Below, one piece after another: positions 17,025 through 24,801 of a DNA stretch of 51,973 nt. The position numbers and the translations under genes are program-made. The notes below the pieces were generated by a model, which saw only the letters and a program-made list of their open reading frames with translations, was not told the DNA's origin and searched no databases. Position 1 is the first letter of the stretch; every line of letters starts with the position of its first letter. The DNA comes from Caulobacteraceae bacterium (GTDB taxonomy: Bacteria; Pseudomonadota; Alphaproteobacteria; Caulobacterales; Caulobacteraceae): contig CANESI010000018.1 of NCBI GenBank assembly GCA_947441065.1, forward strand, positions 1 through 51,973, read 5' to 3'.

Positions 17025-17855
17025 GTGTCGATTGGCGTCAATAATAACCAAGCCGCCTTGATCGCGCTCCAGAACCTGAATCGCACTCAGGACGATCTGA
17101 TGGGTGCGCAAAAGCGCATCAGCACAGGCCGCGCGGTTAACGACGCCAAGGATAATGCCTCTGTATGGTCTATAGCGCAAAAGCAGCGCGGTGATGTCGG
17201 TGCATTGAGCGCCGTAAAGATGAGTTTGGACCGTGCCAGTTCCATCGGTAACGTGTCTATGATTGCAGGCACGGCCATCTCTGATCTGTTGGTGCAGATG
17301 AAGGAGAAGGTTACCGCGGCGATGGATAGCTCCATCGATACCGTGTCGCGTGCCGCCTTGAACAACGATTTCAGAGCGCTGTTGAACCAAATTAAATCGA
17401 CAGCGCAAAACGCGACCTTCGATGGCGCTAACATTCTGGATGGTTCCGTCACCATTGGCATTAAGTTCCTGTCCAATGCTGATGCGACTTCGACCATCAC
17501 GCTTGCCGTGCAGAACATGTCCATCGGCGGTTCCAACATCACCTTCAGTGCAGGTTCAACCATTCTGACGGCCACCCTCGCATCCGCGGTGATGACCAAG
17601 CTGTCTGAATCATTGATCAAGGTGAACTCCTCCATGGGCAGTATGGGGGCTCAGGTCAGGCAGATCGAAGCCCACAATGTGTTCGTCTCGAAACTCTCAG
17701 ATGCGCTGGAAACGGGCATTAGTCGGTTGGTTGATGCGGATATGGCTAAGGAGAGTGCGCGGCTCCAGGCTCTGAATGTGAAGCAGCAGCTGGGGGCTCA
17801 GTCCTTGTCGATTGCGAACCAGGCCCCTCAAATTGTCTTGAAGCTCTTCCAGTAA
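17025..17855 (+). CDS. Second flagellin (FljJ-like by position)
   Basis: 276 residues from a GTG start. D0/D1 motifs are present: GVNNNQAALIALQNLNR, QKRISTGRAVNDAKDNAS and, at the C-terminus, LVDADMAKESARLQALNVKQ and SIANQAPQIVLKLFQ. It diverges clearly from the first flagellin, especially at the N-terminus (TQDDLMGAQ) and the centre (about 140-200). Caulobacter flagella are built from several flagellins in order, with FljJ next to the hook. By gene order (after flaG, before flmH) this is the FljJ-equivalent, which is an inference. A short CCTTAG-atc-CTAAGG repeat lies after the stop (17870-17884). Confidence 0.93.
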   Translation: MSIGVNNNQAALIALQNLNRTQDDLMGAQKRISTGRAVNDAKDNASVWSIAQKQRGDVGALSAVKMSLDRASSIGNVSMIAGTAISDLLVQMKEKVTAAMDSSIDTVSRAALNNDFRALLNQIKSTAQNATFDGANILDGSVTIGIKFLSNADATSTITLAVQNMSIGGSNITFSAGSTILTATLASAVMTKLSESLIKVNSSMGSMGAQVRQIEAHNVFVSKLSDALETGISRLVDADMAKESARLQALNVKQQLGAQSLSIANQAPQIVLKLFQ

Positions 17856-17923
17856 TTGGACGGACGCAGCCTTAGATCCTAAGGTGATCTCGTCTCGGCC
17901 GAGAGGCCTCCAGAGTTTTCACC

Positions 17924-18478
17924 ATGGTCGAACTCAAACCTGTTTCCGAAAGCGATCGCCAGCGTCTTTACGATTGGCGCATTGATCCGAGCGTTGATCG
18001 CTGGATGAGTGACGCGGTTGCTCCCGATTGGGGCCTTCATAATTTCTGGTTTGATAGCCTTCTCAACGATCCCGATGTCCAGGGTTGGGTGATTTATTTT
18101 GCTCATGAACCCGTAGGTTTTCTGTCTTTGACGGGGCTGTTGAGTCCGAATCGGCGTGCGGAATGGGGATGGTATGTCGCTTCACCCGTTGCCAGAGGGA
18201 GAGGCGTAGGCAGGGCCGCGCAGGTTTTGGGCCTCGATATTGCGTTTGGCACCTACGGACTAGAACGGGTCTGGGCGCAGGTGTTGGCGGATAATGATGC
18301 GGCCTTGCGCGCTCAGGGTGCTGCGGGCTTTCGTCGAGAGGGATATCTACGAAATCATCTGTTTAAGGCTGAAACCTTCCACGATGTCGTCATTCTAGGC
18401 GTTCTCTCAAATGAGTGGAAAGAGAGCCGAGAAAGGCTTATAAGCAATCTCGTAAGAACGGGATTGCTGGAACCCTAA
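17924..18478 (+). CDS. flmH: FlmH-like GNAT N-acetyltransferase (pseudaminic acid pathway)
   Basis: 184 residues with a GNAT fold: MVELKPVSESDRQRLYDWR at the N-terminus, and the acetyl-CoA loop in VASPVARGRGVGRAAQVLGL (R-G-x-G-x-A type). LERVWAQVLADNDAALR and GFRREGYLRNHLF follow. This pattern is shared by PseH/FlmH enzymes, which acetylate the 4-amino group of a UDP-amino-altrose intermediate to pseudaminic acid. The position in the flagellin cluster, with flmG across it, supports that role over RimJ/RimL protein acetylation, which has a similar sequence. The other Pse enzymes are not in the window. Confidence 0.75.
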   Translation: MVELKPVSESDRQRLYDWRIDPSVDRWMSDAVAPDWGLHNFWFDSLLNDPDVQGWVIYFAHEPVGFLSLTGLLSPNRRAEWGWYVASPVARGRGVGRAAQVLGLDIAFGTYGLERVWAQVLADNDAALRAQGAAGFRREGYLRNHLFKAETFHDVVILGVLSNEWKESRERLISNLVRTGLLEP

Positions 18479-18536
18479 GGGGCCCACACCCACCGTTAGG
18501 TTAATACTTTTTTACACCTTTGCGTTCACGCTAGAG

Positions 18537-21446
18537 ATGCAAAATGCATCCGGGGTAAATCTCTTGATCGGCATCGATTCAAGCCTGTTGACCGCCTACT
18601 ACCAATCGCTCAGCGGTGGGGCGGGTTCGCTTGGTTCAAATCCCACTCAAAACCAACCCGCATCGTCCTCGATCGCAACGAACGGGAAGTCCAAGGCGGT
18701 TTTGCCGATTGCGCCTTGGGAATCGCGGTCTCAACTTCTCCGCGCGCCTGAGCTGGTCAAAAAGGCCCTTGATGGTCGGTCTTTGATCGACCCAAACGGA
18801 TTTCAGTCGAGTGGGACAGATCCGAAAAGCGACTATGGGAAGCTTTTCACCCTCTATCAGGGACTGAACGGGCTCACAGGTCTTGTTGACAGTATCCAAG
18901 CCAAGAACATCACGGCGACAGAGAAGGCCAAGATCCAGGCTGTTTTCAACAAGGGGCAGGCCGACATTTCGGCCTACATCGACAGTCTCAAACTGGATGC
19001 CATGTCTTTGACGCGGGGGGCTGCGACCTCAACCCTGAGGACATCAGCAGGCGTTCATCGTTCGAACACGTCCTACACCACTGCGCCCCTGCACACAGGA
19101 ACAGCGACCGAATCCGTCAAGGCGTTCGAGGGACCGATTGTCTTTGATGTGGCCGTTAAGGGCGTCAACACGACCAAGAATGTCCATATTGACCTGGCCG
19201 GAATGGGTGCAACCACGCGGTCAATCAATGAGGTCACTGCCTATATCAATAGCCAACTCAAGGCGCAAAACATCGCCACACGCTTTGAGAAGCTGAGCAT
19301 TCCGGCTGAACCCAAGACCATTCAGTCCAATGGCAAGACGGTGACATTGCCTGCGGGTAGCCCGTCTTGGTCTTTGAAAATTAAGGGTGATATTGGCGAG
19401 ATCTTGACCTTCTCGACGACAGACAAGGCCGATGCGGTCTATCTGACTCAAACCGCTGGTGTTACCTCGCCGGTCTCTACCCTAAAGCCCGCTCCGGGTA
19501 TAACGCCGCCAAAGCCGACCTTTAGTCAGCAAGAACTGCTGAAGTTCCAAACCGATCTCACAACCGCCACGGCACCACCAGACGCCTTTCGCCGGGTCGG
19601 AGAGACCAATTACGTTGATGACCTAGCCTATAAAAAGGTGTTGGGCCCTGAAATCACCGCGATACGCGCATCGCAGACCACGTCTGACGGTTCGGTCTAT
19701 ATGCTTGCCGATATCAAGGCGGCCGTCGGTGATCAAACCATCAAGGGCAGCGGGGATGTTGCCCTGATCAAATATGACTCGGCTGGAAACGTCATCTATA
19801 CGCGCACCCTCGGCGCGGGGGACAATGCCTCTGGTCTGGCCATGAGTGTCAGCTCTGATGGCAAGGTCGCGATTGCGGGATCTGTCACCGGCGTTTTGTC
19901 TGGAGCTACCAACGGTTCGGGTTTGGCGACCGATGGCGTGACGACAGCGCCAGCCTCAACCTTGACCAAGACACCGACGCCAACAACGGACAGTTTTGTC
20001 ACGCTGTTCGACGCAAAGGGCGAAGAGAGCTGGACCATGCGCCGGGGGGTTACCGCCGATGATGAGGCCACCGCGGTCGCCTTTGCGGCAGATGGGTCGG
20101 TCTATGTCGCCGGCCGGACCAAAGCGGCCTTTTCCGGAAATGCTGCGGTTGGTGGCTGGGATAACTATATCCAAGGCTATGGTTCCAACGGTGCTGTGGT
20201 GCCCAAGACGGTGTTCAAATTTACCGGGCAGTTCGGTAGTACCGGGGATGATCGTCCGGCCTCGATGATTGTCGATGGATCAAGCCTGTTGGTCGGTTCC
20301 AAGGAAAATGGTCGCGCCATCCTTCGCAGATTTGACATCCAAGCCACGGGCGCACCGACCCTGGCGGCGACGCGCGATCTTGGCGACCTGATGGGTGGAG
20401 ACCTGACGGGTATCGCGCTGAACGGCGGCAATCTGGTCGCGGTCGGGTCCAGTTCGAATGCGGCGCTGTCGGGCGCAACGGTCTCTCGGGCCGCATCGGG
20501 CGGACAAGATGCCTTCGCCATGAGCCTTTCTAAGGACCTCGTTGCCAGCAGTTCGGACCGGATCGCCTTTCTCGGCGGCGCCGGTCAGGACAGGGCGACA
20601 GCCATGACGGTCTCTGACGGCAAGCTTTGGCTGACGGGCACCTCGACTGGGGCAATTGATAGTGCAGCGCTAATGGGGACCAAGGATGGCTTCGTCTCGC
20701 GCTTTGACATTTCAACCGGCACCCAAGAATGGACGCGCCGCTTCACGGCCAAAGAGAAATCTTCGATCCCAAGCTCGATTGCGGTCGCCTCTGGCGGTGC
20801 ATCTGTGCTTGACCGGTTGGGCCTACCCAGCGGCCAGATCGCCTATTCGGACTCGACCCTTTTGACCTCTGCAACCTCCGTGCGGGCAGGGGACCAGTTC
20901 AGAATCCGGACCCAAGAGGGTGGGCCCACCACCACCATCACCATCTTGCCGACCGACACGATGAAGACCCTGCAAGAGCGCTTGTCGTCGAAATTTGGCA
21001 GTCAGGCCAAGGTCACCGTAGCCAGTGCCTTGGGCGTAGATAAGCTATCCATCACCTATGCCAGCGGCCGAAGCAGTGTCGAACTTTTGGCGGGTCCCTC
21101 GGGTAAGGATGCTCTAGAGGGGCTTGGTCTGGCGGAAGGTCAAATCCGAAGCTTTGCCTATGACAAGACCGTCAACCAGTATACCTACGGACTGAAGCTT
21201 GATCGGGACCTGAAGATCGATACGCCTGAAGCGATCAAGCTTACGACAGAAGATATTCAAACCGCCATGTCGACCATTCGCACAGCCTTTAGAGCCATTG
21301 GGACAGGCTTAAACCCGACCGAGGCGGCGGCTCAAGCGACTAAGGAAGCCAAGGATCAGAAGACCCAAGGGGCTGTGCCCGCCTATCTGACCAAGCAAGT
21401 GGCCAACTATCAGGCGGGTCTCAACCGCTTGACCGGCGGTGGATAA
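18537..21446 (+). CDS. Large FlaEY-like flagellar protein with beta-propeller repeats
   Basis: 969 residues without signal peptide. Three parts can be seen. The N-terminal ~180 residues are helical and linker-rich. A middle part (about 380-760) has propeller-type repeats, such as GDVALIKYDSAGNVIYTRTL, AVAFAADGSVYVAGRT and DGFVSRFDISTGTQEWTRRF, alternating with Ser/Gly-rich turns. The C-terminal ~200 residues (AGDQFRIRTQEGG, DTMKTLQERLSSKF) resemble flagellin/hook-associated insert domains. Position after flmH matches flaEY of Caulobacter, a gene genetically linked to flagellin regulation. The assignment rests on synteny and architecture, not on a sequence match I can verify. If secreted, it must use the flagellar exporter. 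Confidence 0.55.
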   Translation: MQNASGVNLLIGIDSSLLTAYYQSLSGGAGSLGSNPTQNQPASSSIATNGKSKAVLPIAPWESRSQLLRAPELVKKALDGRSLIDPNGFQSSGTDPKSDYGKLFTLYQGLNGLTGLVDSIQAKNITATEKAKIQAVFNKGQADISAYIDSLKLDAMSLTRGAATSTLRTSAGVHRSNTSYTTAPLHTGTATESVKAFEGPIVFDVAVKGVNTTKNVHIDLAGMGATTRSINEVTAYINSQLKAQNIATRFEKLSIPAEPKTIQSNGKTVTLPAGSPSWSLKIKGDIGEILTFSTTDKADAVYLTQTAGVTSPVSTLKPAPGITPPKPTFSQQELLKFQTDLTTATAPPDAFRRVGETNYVDDLAYKKVLGPEITAIRASQTTSDGSVYMLADIKAAVGDQTIKGSGDVALIKYDSAGNVIYTRTLGAGDNASGLAMSVSSDGKVAIAGSVTGVLSGATNGSGLATDGVTTAPASTLTKTPTPTTDSFVTLFDAKGEESWTMRRGVTADDEATAVAFAADGSVYVAGRTKAAFSGNAAVGGWDNYIQGYGSNGAVVPKTVFKFTGQFGSTGDDRPASMIVDGSSLLVGSKENGRAILRRFDIQATGAPTLAATRDLGDLMGGDLTGIALNGGNLVAVGSSSNAALSGATVSRAASGGQDAFAMSLSKDLVASSSDRIAFLGGAGQDRATAMTVSDGKLWLTGTSTGAIDSAALMGTKDGFVSRFDISTGTQEWTRRFTAKEKSSIPSSIAVASGGASVLDRLGLPSGQIAYSDSTLLTSATSVRAGDQFRIRTQEGGPTTTITILPTDTMKTLQERLSSKFGSQAKVTVASALGVDKLSITYASGRSSVELLAGPSGKDALEGLGLAEGQIRSFAYDKTVNQYTYGLKLDRDLKIDTPEAIKLTTEDIQTAMSTIRTAFRAIGTGLNPTEAAAQATKEAKDQKTQGAVPAYLTKQVANYQAGLNRLTGGG

Positions 21447-21496
21447 GGTTGCCGTCGCGACTTGAATAGTGCGCCCTGACAGCGTAGCGATCTTCC

Positions 21497-22180
21497 ATGA
21501 GGTTTGTTCGAAATCGACGAGTCGTTTTGGCTATCGGTGCGGGGCTTGCGTTGATCGCGGGCCTCGCGATTGGTCTGTTCATCATGATGCGTGACCATGG
21601 CTCCAACAGTCCGCCGCCAGCCTCCAACGGCGGGCTGGTTGTTGAAATGGGTTCTGTTGATGAGGCCCCGTCAGCCAATGGGCGCCAGCTACGCTGTTTC
21701 GTTCGCGGTCAGTTCGTTGGCATGGCCAGCCTTGTGCAATGTGCCAAGAAAAACGGGGTTTCCACACAAGGCCTTGATGTCGGCCTTGATGCCAATGGTG
21801 CCTTGGCGGCAGCTGATGGGGCGGGGGTCGTCGTAACGCCACTCGAGCCGGACCAGATTAAGGACCAGATCGAAGATGAGGTCTTGGGCCCGCCAGTTGA
21901 GCCTAAAACGGCTGAGGTTGCCGAGGTCAAAAAGCCTGCGGTTGCGGCCTGTATGCGATTTTCTTCCGGCGAATGGCGCAAGGTCGGCGATGAGCTTGAA
22001 CTGAACAGCTGCGCGCGGACCCTCTTTGACGGCAAGTGCGAAAAGGACGGATCGGCGAGCTATGGGCGATGGGGAACCCAAACCCTTCGTCTGGTGCCCG
22101 GCAAGATCGAGCAATCATCGGACAATAAGAGTTTTGCCATTCTGGTCGAGCAAACCATGCCAGGATGTCACCTGCCTTAA
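21497..22180 (+). CDS. Uncharacterised single-pass membrane protein
   Basis: 227 residues. After a positive MRFVRNRR there is one transmembrane helix (VLAIGAGLALIAGLAIGLFI), a Pro/Ser-rich linker, and a periplasmic domain. That domain contains six Cys in two groups (RCFV...VQCAKK; ACMRF...SCART...KCEKD...PGCHLP), suggesting disulfides. I do not recognise a family. It begins 50 bases after the flaEY-like gene on the same strand and precedes a lipoprotein gene, so a flagellar or envelope role is possible but unproven. Confidence 0.65.
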   Translation: MRFVRNRRVVLAIGAGLALIAGLAIGLFIMMRDHGSNSPPPASNGGLVVEMGSVDEAPSANGRQLRCFVRGQFVGMASLVQCAKKNGVSTQGLDVGLDANGALAAADGAGVVVTPLEPDQIKDQIEDEVLGPPVEPKTAEVAEVKKPAVAACMRFSSGEWRKVGDELELNSCARTLFDGKCEKDGSASYGRWGTQTLRLVPGKIEQSSDNKSFAILVEQTMPGCHLP

Positions 22181-22234
22181 GGGGCGCTTTTCCCAGAGGG
22201 CCAAAAGCAATTGGCGAGGAATGGCCGTTCAACC

Positions 22235-22627
22235 ATGAAACATGCTCACCCCATTGCTTTGGCGTTATTAGCCATAGTGACCGGCCTGTCGCTCTCGGCC
22301 TGTACCAAACAGATTGCCGCCCCACTCGAGCGCGGGGCCTGCTGGCACGCCGTGCCGATGTCCGATGGCGCCATCAAGTTCAATGATTTGGCCAAGAACC
22401 AGCCGTCCATCGAGGCCTGCGCTGCACGTCTTGAGGATATGCGGTTAAAGTTCAAAGCCTTAGGCTCGCAACAGACCTATATGCTTGGGGCCTATCAGGG
22501 AAATTACCTGTTCCTCCAGCCCGAAGGGGTTTTTACGTCTCGCACCTACAAGGGGAATCGCTATTTGGTCCTTGTGCGTACCGGTGATGGACGATTGGCC
22601 AAGATTGGCGAGATGCCATTGCAATAG
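22235..22627 (+). CDS. Uncharacterised small lipoprotein
   Basis: 130 residues from the ATG at 22235; the open frame from 22211 would start at a TTG and bury the signal peptide. The signal peptide ends in the lipobox LSAC (Cys about residue 23). The mature part has two Cys (GACWHAV and EACAARL) and a beta-rich C-terminus (YMLGAYQGNYLFLQPEGVF). No named family recognised. It lies 54 bases after the previous membrane-protein gene, perhaps in one unit, and 81 bases before ssb. Confidence 0.7.
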   Translation: MKHAHPIALALLAIVTGLSLSACTKQIAAPLERGACWHAVPMSDGAIKFNDLAKNQPSIEACAARLEDMRLKFKALGSQQTYMLGAYQGNYLFLQPEGVFTSRTYKGNRYLVLVRTGDGRLAKIGEMPLQ

Positions 22628-22708
22628 GCTCTGTTTCGAGTCACTGTGAACGGAACGAGAACATCTACCAGGCGCTGCAACGGAGCAGCCACATAAGCGG
22701 GGGTCCCC

Positions 22709-23200
22709 ATGGCGGGAAGTGTTAACAAGGTCACTCTGGTCGGTAATCTGGGTAAGGATCCCGAAATCCGCACGCTCAATTCCGGTGATCGCGTGGCCAA
22801 TCTGACGGTCGCGACATCGGAAACCTGGCGCGATAAGTCTTCGGGCGAGCGTAAGGAAAAGACTGAATGGCACCGCGTGGTGATCTTCAACGACAATCTG
22901 GTCAAGGTTGCTGAGAATTTCCTGCGTAAGGGTGCCAAGGTCTATCTTGAGGGCTCGCTACAGACCCGTAAATGGACGGACCAGTCGGGGGCTGAAAAGT
23001 TCTCGACCGAAATCATCCTGCAGAAATATCGCGGCGAACTGACCATGCTCGACGGCAAGGCCGGCGGCGGTGCAGGCGCGGATGATCGTGATGAAGGCTA
23101 TTCGAGCGGTGGCGGCTATGCGCCATCGGGACGTGCGGCTCAGCCCTCTGGCCCGCGCGAGAGCTTCTCGGCTGATCTGGATGACGAAATCCCGTTCTAG
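22709..23200 (+). CDS. ssb: Single-stranded DNA-binding protein
   Basis: 163 residues. The OB-fold spans about 1-110 ([49 protein letters not shown]). A Gly/Ser/Pro-rich flexible tail ends in the acidic tip DLDDEIPF, which docks replication and repair partners. It protects single-stranded DNA during replication, recombination and repair. It is probably transcribed from its own promoter in the 81-base gap upstream. A DMT exporter gene starts 11 bases after it, behind AGGAG. Confidence 0.97.
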   Translation: MAGSVNKVTLVGNLGKDPEIRTLNSGDRVANLTVATSETWRDKSSGERKEKTEWHRVVIFNDNLVKVAENFLRKGAKVYLEGSLQTRKWTDQSGAEKFSTEIILQKYRGELTMLDGKAGGGAGADDRDEGYSSGGGYAPSGRAAQPSGPRESFSADLDDEIPF

Positions 23201-23211
23201 GAGCAGGCTGA

Positions 23212-24126
23212 GTGTTAAAACCTGCGGCAGGGTCGCCCCTGCTGCCCCTTGAATGGGCCGCGATTGTCGGCATCGTTCTGGTCTGGGGCATCAACAATAT
23301 CGCAGCCAAATATATGACCGACCATGTCCCGCCCATCTTTATGGGCGGGGCAAGGTTCGCGGTAGCCCTGCTGTTTTTGTTTCCGTTCATCAGGCCACCC
23401 TTTCCCGATCCCAAGCGGCTCCTTATCATCTTGCTTATGATTGGGCCCCTCAATGCGGGGCTCATCTATCTTGGCTTTTCGATGGTTAACTCGCTAAGCG
23501 CCTTCATCGTTTCCCTTCAGCTTTGGGTGCCCTTCACGGCGCTTTTTGCCTGGTTGATCTTGGGTGAAGCGATGGTGGGGCTTCAGCTTCTTGGGCTCGT
23601 CGTCGCCTTCGGTGGGATTGCGTGGATGACCCTGTCGCCCGGAACCCAAGGGGACATTCCGGGCATATTGGTCGGGGTCGCAGCCAGTATCTGTTGGGCG
23701 CTGGGAACCATCCTTGTGCGTCAAGTGCCCAGTATTAAACCCTTGAAGCTGCAGGGTATGACCGCGCTTCTCTCCACGCCCCTGATGTTTGCGGTCGCGT
23801 TTGGCACTGAAAAGGACATTGTTCCTGCTGTTGTGGCGGCGCCGATGATGGTTTGGGTCTGCGTCATTTGGGCAGCGGTCCTGTCGACAGTGGGCGCAAC
23901 CGCGATGATGTTCTGGCTGGTTCAGCGGCGCGAACCAGGTCGGATCATGCCCTATTTCTTGTTGACCCCTCTGGTGTCAGCGGTGATCAGCGTCCTATTC
24001 ATGGGCGAGATCGTCACTTGGCAAGTGGCGATAGGCGGTGCGGCCACCTTGGCTGGGGTTGCCTTGGTGGCCCTGTCCGAACGCCGTCTGGCCAAGGCCA
24101 GCGAAAAAGGCCTCGAGACTACCTAA
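23212..24126 (+). CDS. EamA/DMT-family transporter
   Basis: 304 residues from a GTG with AGGAG upstream. Ten predicted helices in two EamA repeats; early landmarks are IVGIVLVWGINNIAAKYM and FMGGARFAVALLFLF, and the second repeat begins near ASICWALGTILV. Substrate unknown. It differs clearly from the DMT transporter at 1830. It is only 11 bases after ssb and may be cotranscribed with it, which is probably incidental. Its 3' end overlaps the convergent sodC by 8 bases. Confidence 0.88.
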   Translation: MLKPAAGSPLLPLEWAAIVGIVLVWGINNIAAKYMTDHVPPIFMGGARFAVALLFLFPFIRPPFPDPKRLLIILLMIGPLNAGLIYLGFSMVNSLSAFIVSLQLWVPFTALFAWLILGEAMVGLQLLGLVVAFGGIAWMTLSPGTQGDIPGILVGVAASICWALGTILVRQVPSIKPLKLQGMTALLSTPLMFAVAFGTEKDIVPAVVAAPMMVWVCVIWAAVLSTVGATAMMFWLVQRREPGRIMPYFLLTPLVSAVISVLFMGEIVTWQVAIGGAATLAGVALVALSERRLAKASEKGLETT

Positions 24127-24703
24127 TCACCGCGCAGGCAATACGCCCGCCCGCGCCGCCAATCGGCTGGCTCATATGATCGTCAGGATTGGCGTGGATC
24201 ACGAGGGCTGATCCATCTGCGTCGCGCAGGGCCTGCTCGCTCGCCGATGAGCCTGCCTCCAAGCGAACAGCGTTGCTGAAGACCTGCGCGTGGGCCGAAC
24301 CATCTGCTGCAGCATAGAGATTGACCATATCGCCATGATCAGGCCCTGCGGGGTTGAGAAGCCCATGCGGCTTCTTGCTCTCAGCATGGTTCATATGGCC
24401 GCCGCTGGTCATGAATTTGGGGTCAGAACAGTCGCCGGTCTGATGGAAGTGCATGCCATGCCAGCCGGGCGTCAGGCCCTTGGTGATATCGACCTGCAAC
24501 AGAACGCCGGACGGCGCGGCCGTTAGGCTCAACGTGCCGATGCTCGTGCCATCAGCGATCTTGATGGAGGTGGTCATAGCCGTGGGGGCAGCGGGTGCTG
24601 TGGCTGCTGCTGGAGTTGCCATTGAGGCATGATCATGCACCTGCGCGAGCGCTGGAACCCCAATCAGGGAAAAAACCGCTACTGAGTTTAGTAAAAGCTT
24701 CAT
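24119..24703 (-). CDS. sodC: Periplasmic Cu-Zn superoxide dismutase
   Basis: 194 residues with a signal peptide (cleavage after VPALA). It converts superoxide to H2O2 and O2 in the periplasm. Copper ligands are His85 and His87 (MHFH), His103 and His170 (VIHANPDDH). The zinc-site residues His103, His113 (KPHG), His123 and Asp125 (PDHGD) are present. The structural disulfide Cys92-Cys190 and the substrate-guiding Arg187 (GGAGGRIAC) are kept. A His-containing N-terminus (QVHDHASM) and an Ala/Thr-rich linker precede the domain. It is convergent with the DMT exporter gene, overlapping by 8 bases. Confidence 0.95.
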   Translation of the reverse strand: MKLLLNSVAVFSLIGVPALAQVHDHASMATPAAATAPAAPTAMTTSIKIADGTSIGTLSLTAAPSGVLLQVDITKGLTPGWHGMHFHQTGDCSDPKFMTSGGHMNHAESKKPHGLLNPAGPDHGDMVNLYAAADGSAHAQVFSNAVRLEAGSSASEQALRDADGSALVIHANPDDHMSQPIGGAGGRIACAVIR

Positions 24704-24801
24704 GTTTCTGGCTCCTGCTTTTGCGCCGTGGGCTTAGGGATGCTAACTGTACGCCTTAAGATCGGTCTAGCGATTCATCATTCGAAAAGTTCTGAAAATC
24801 A

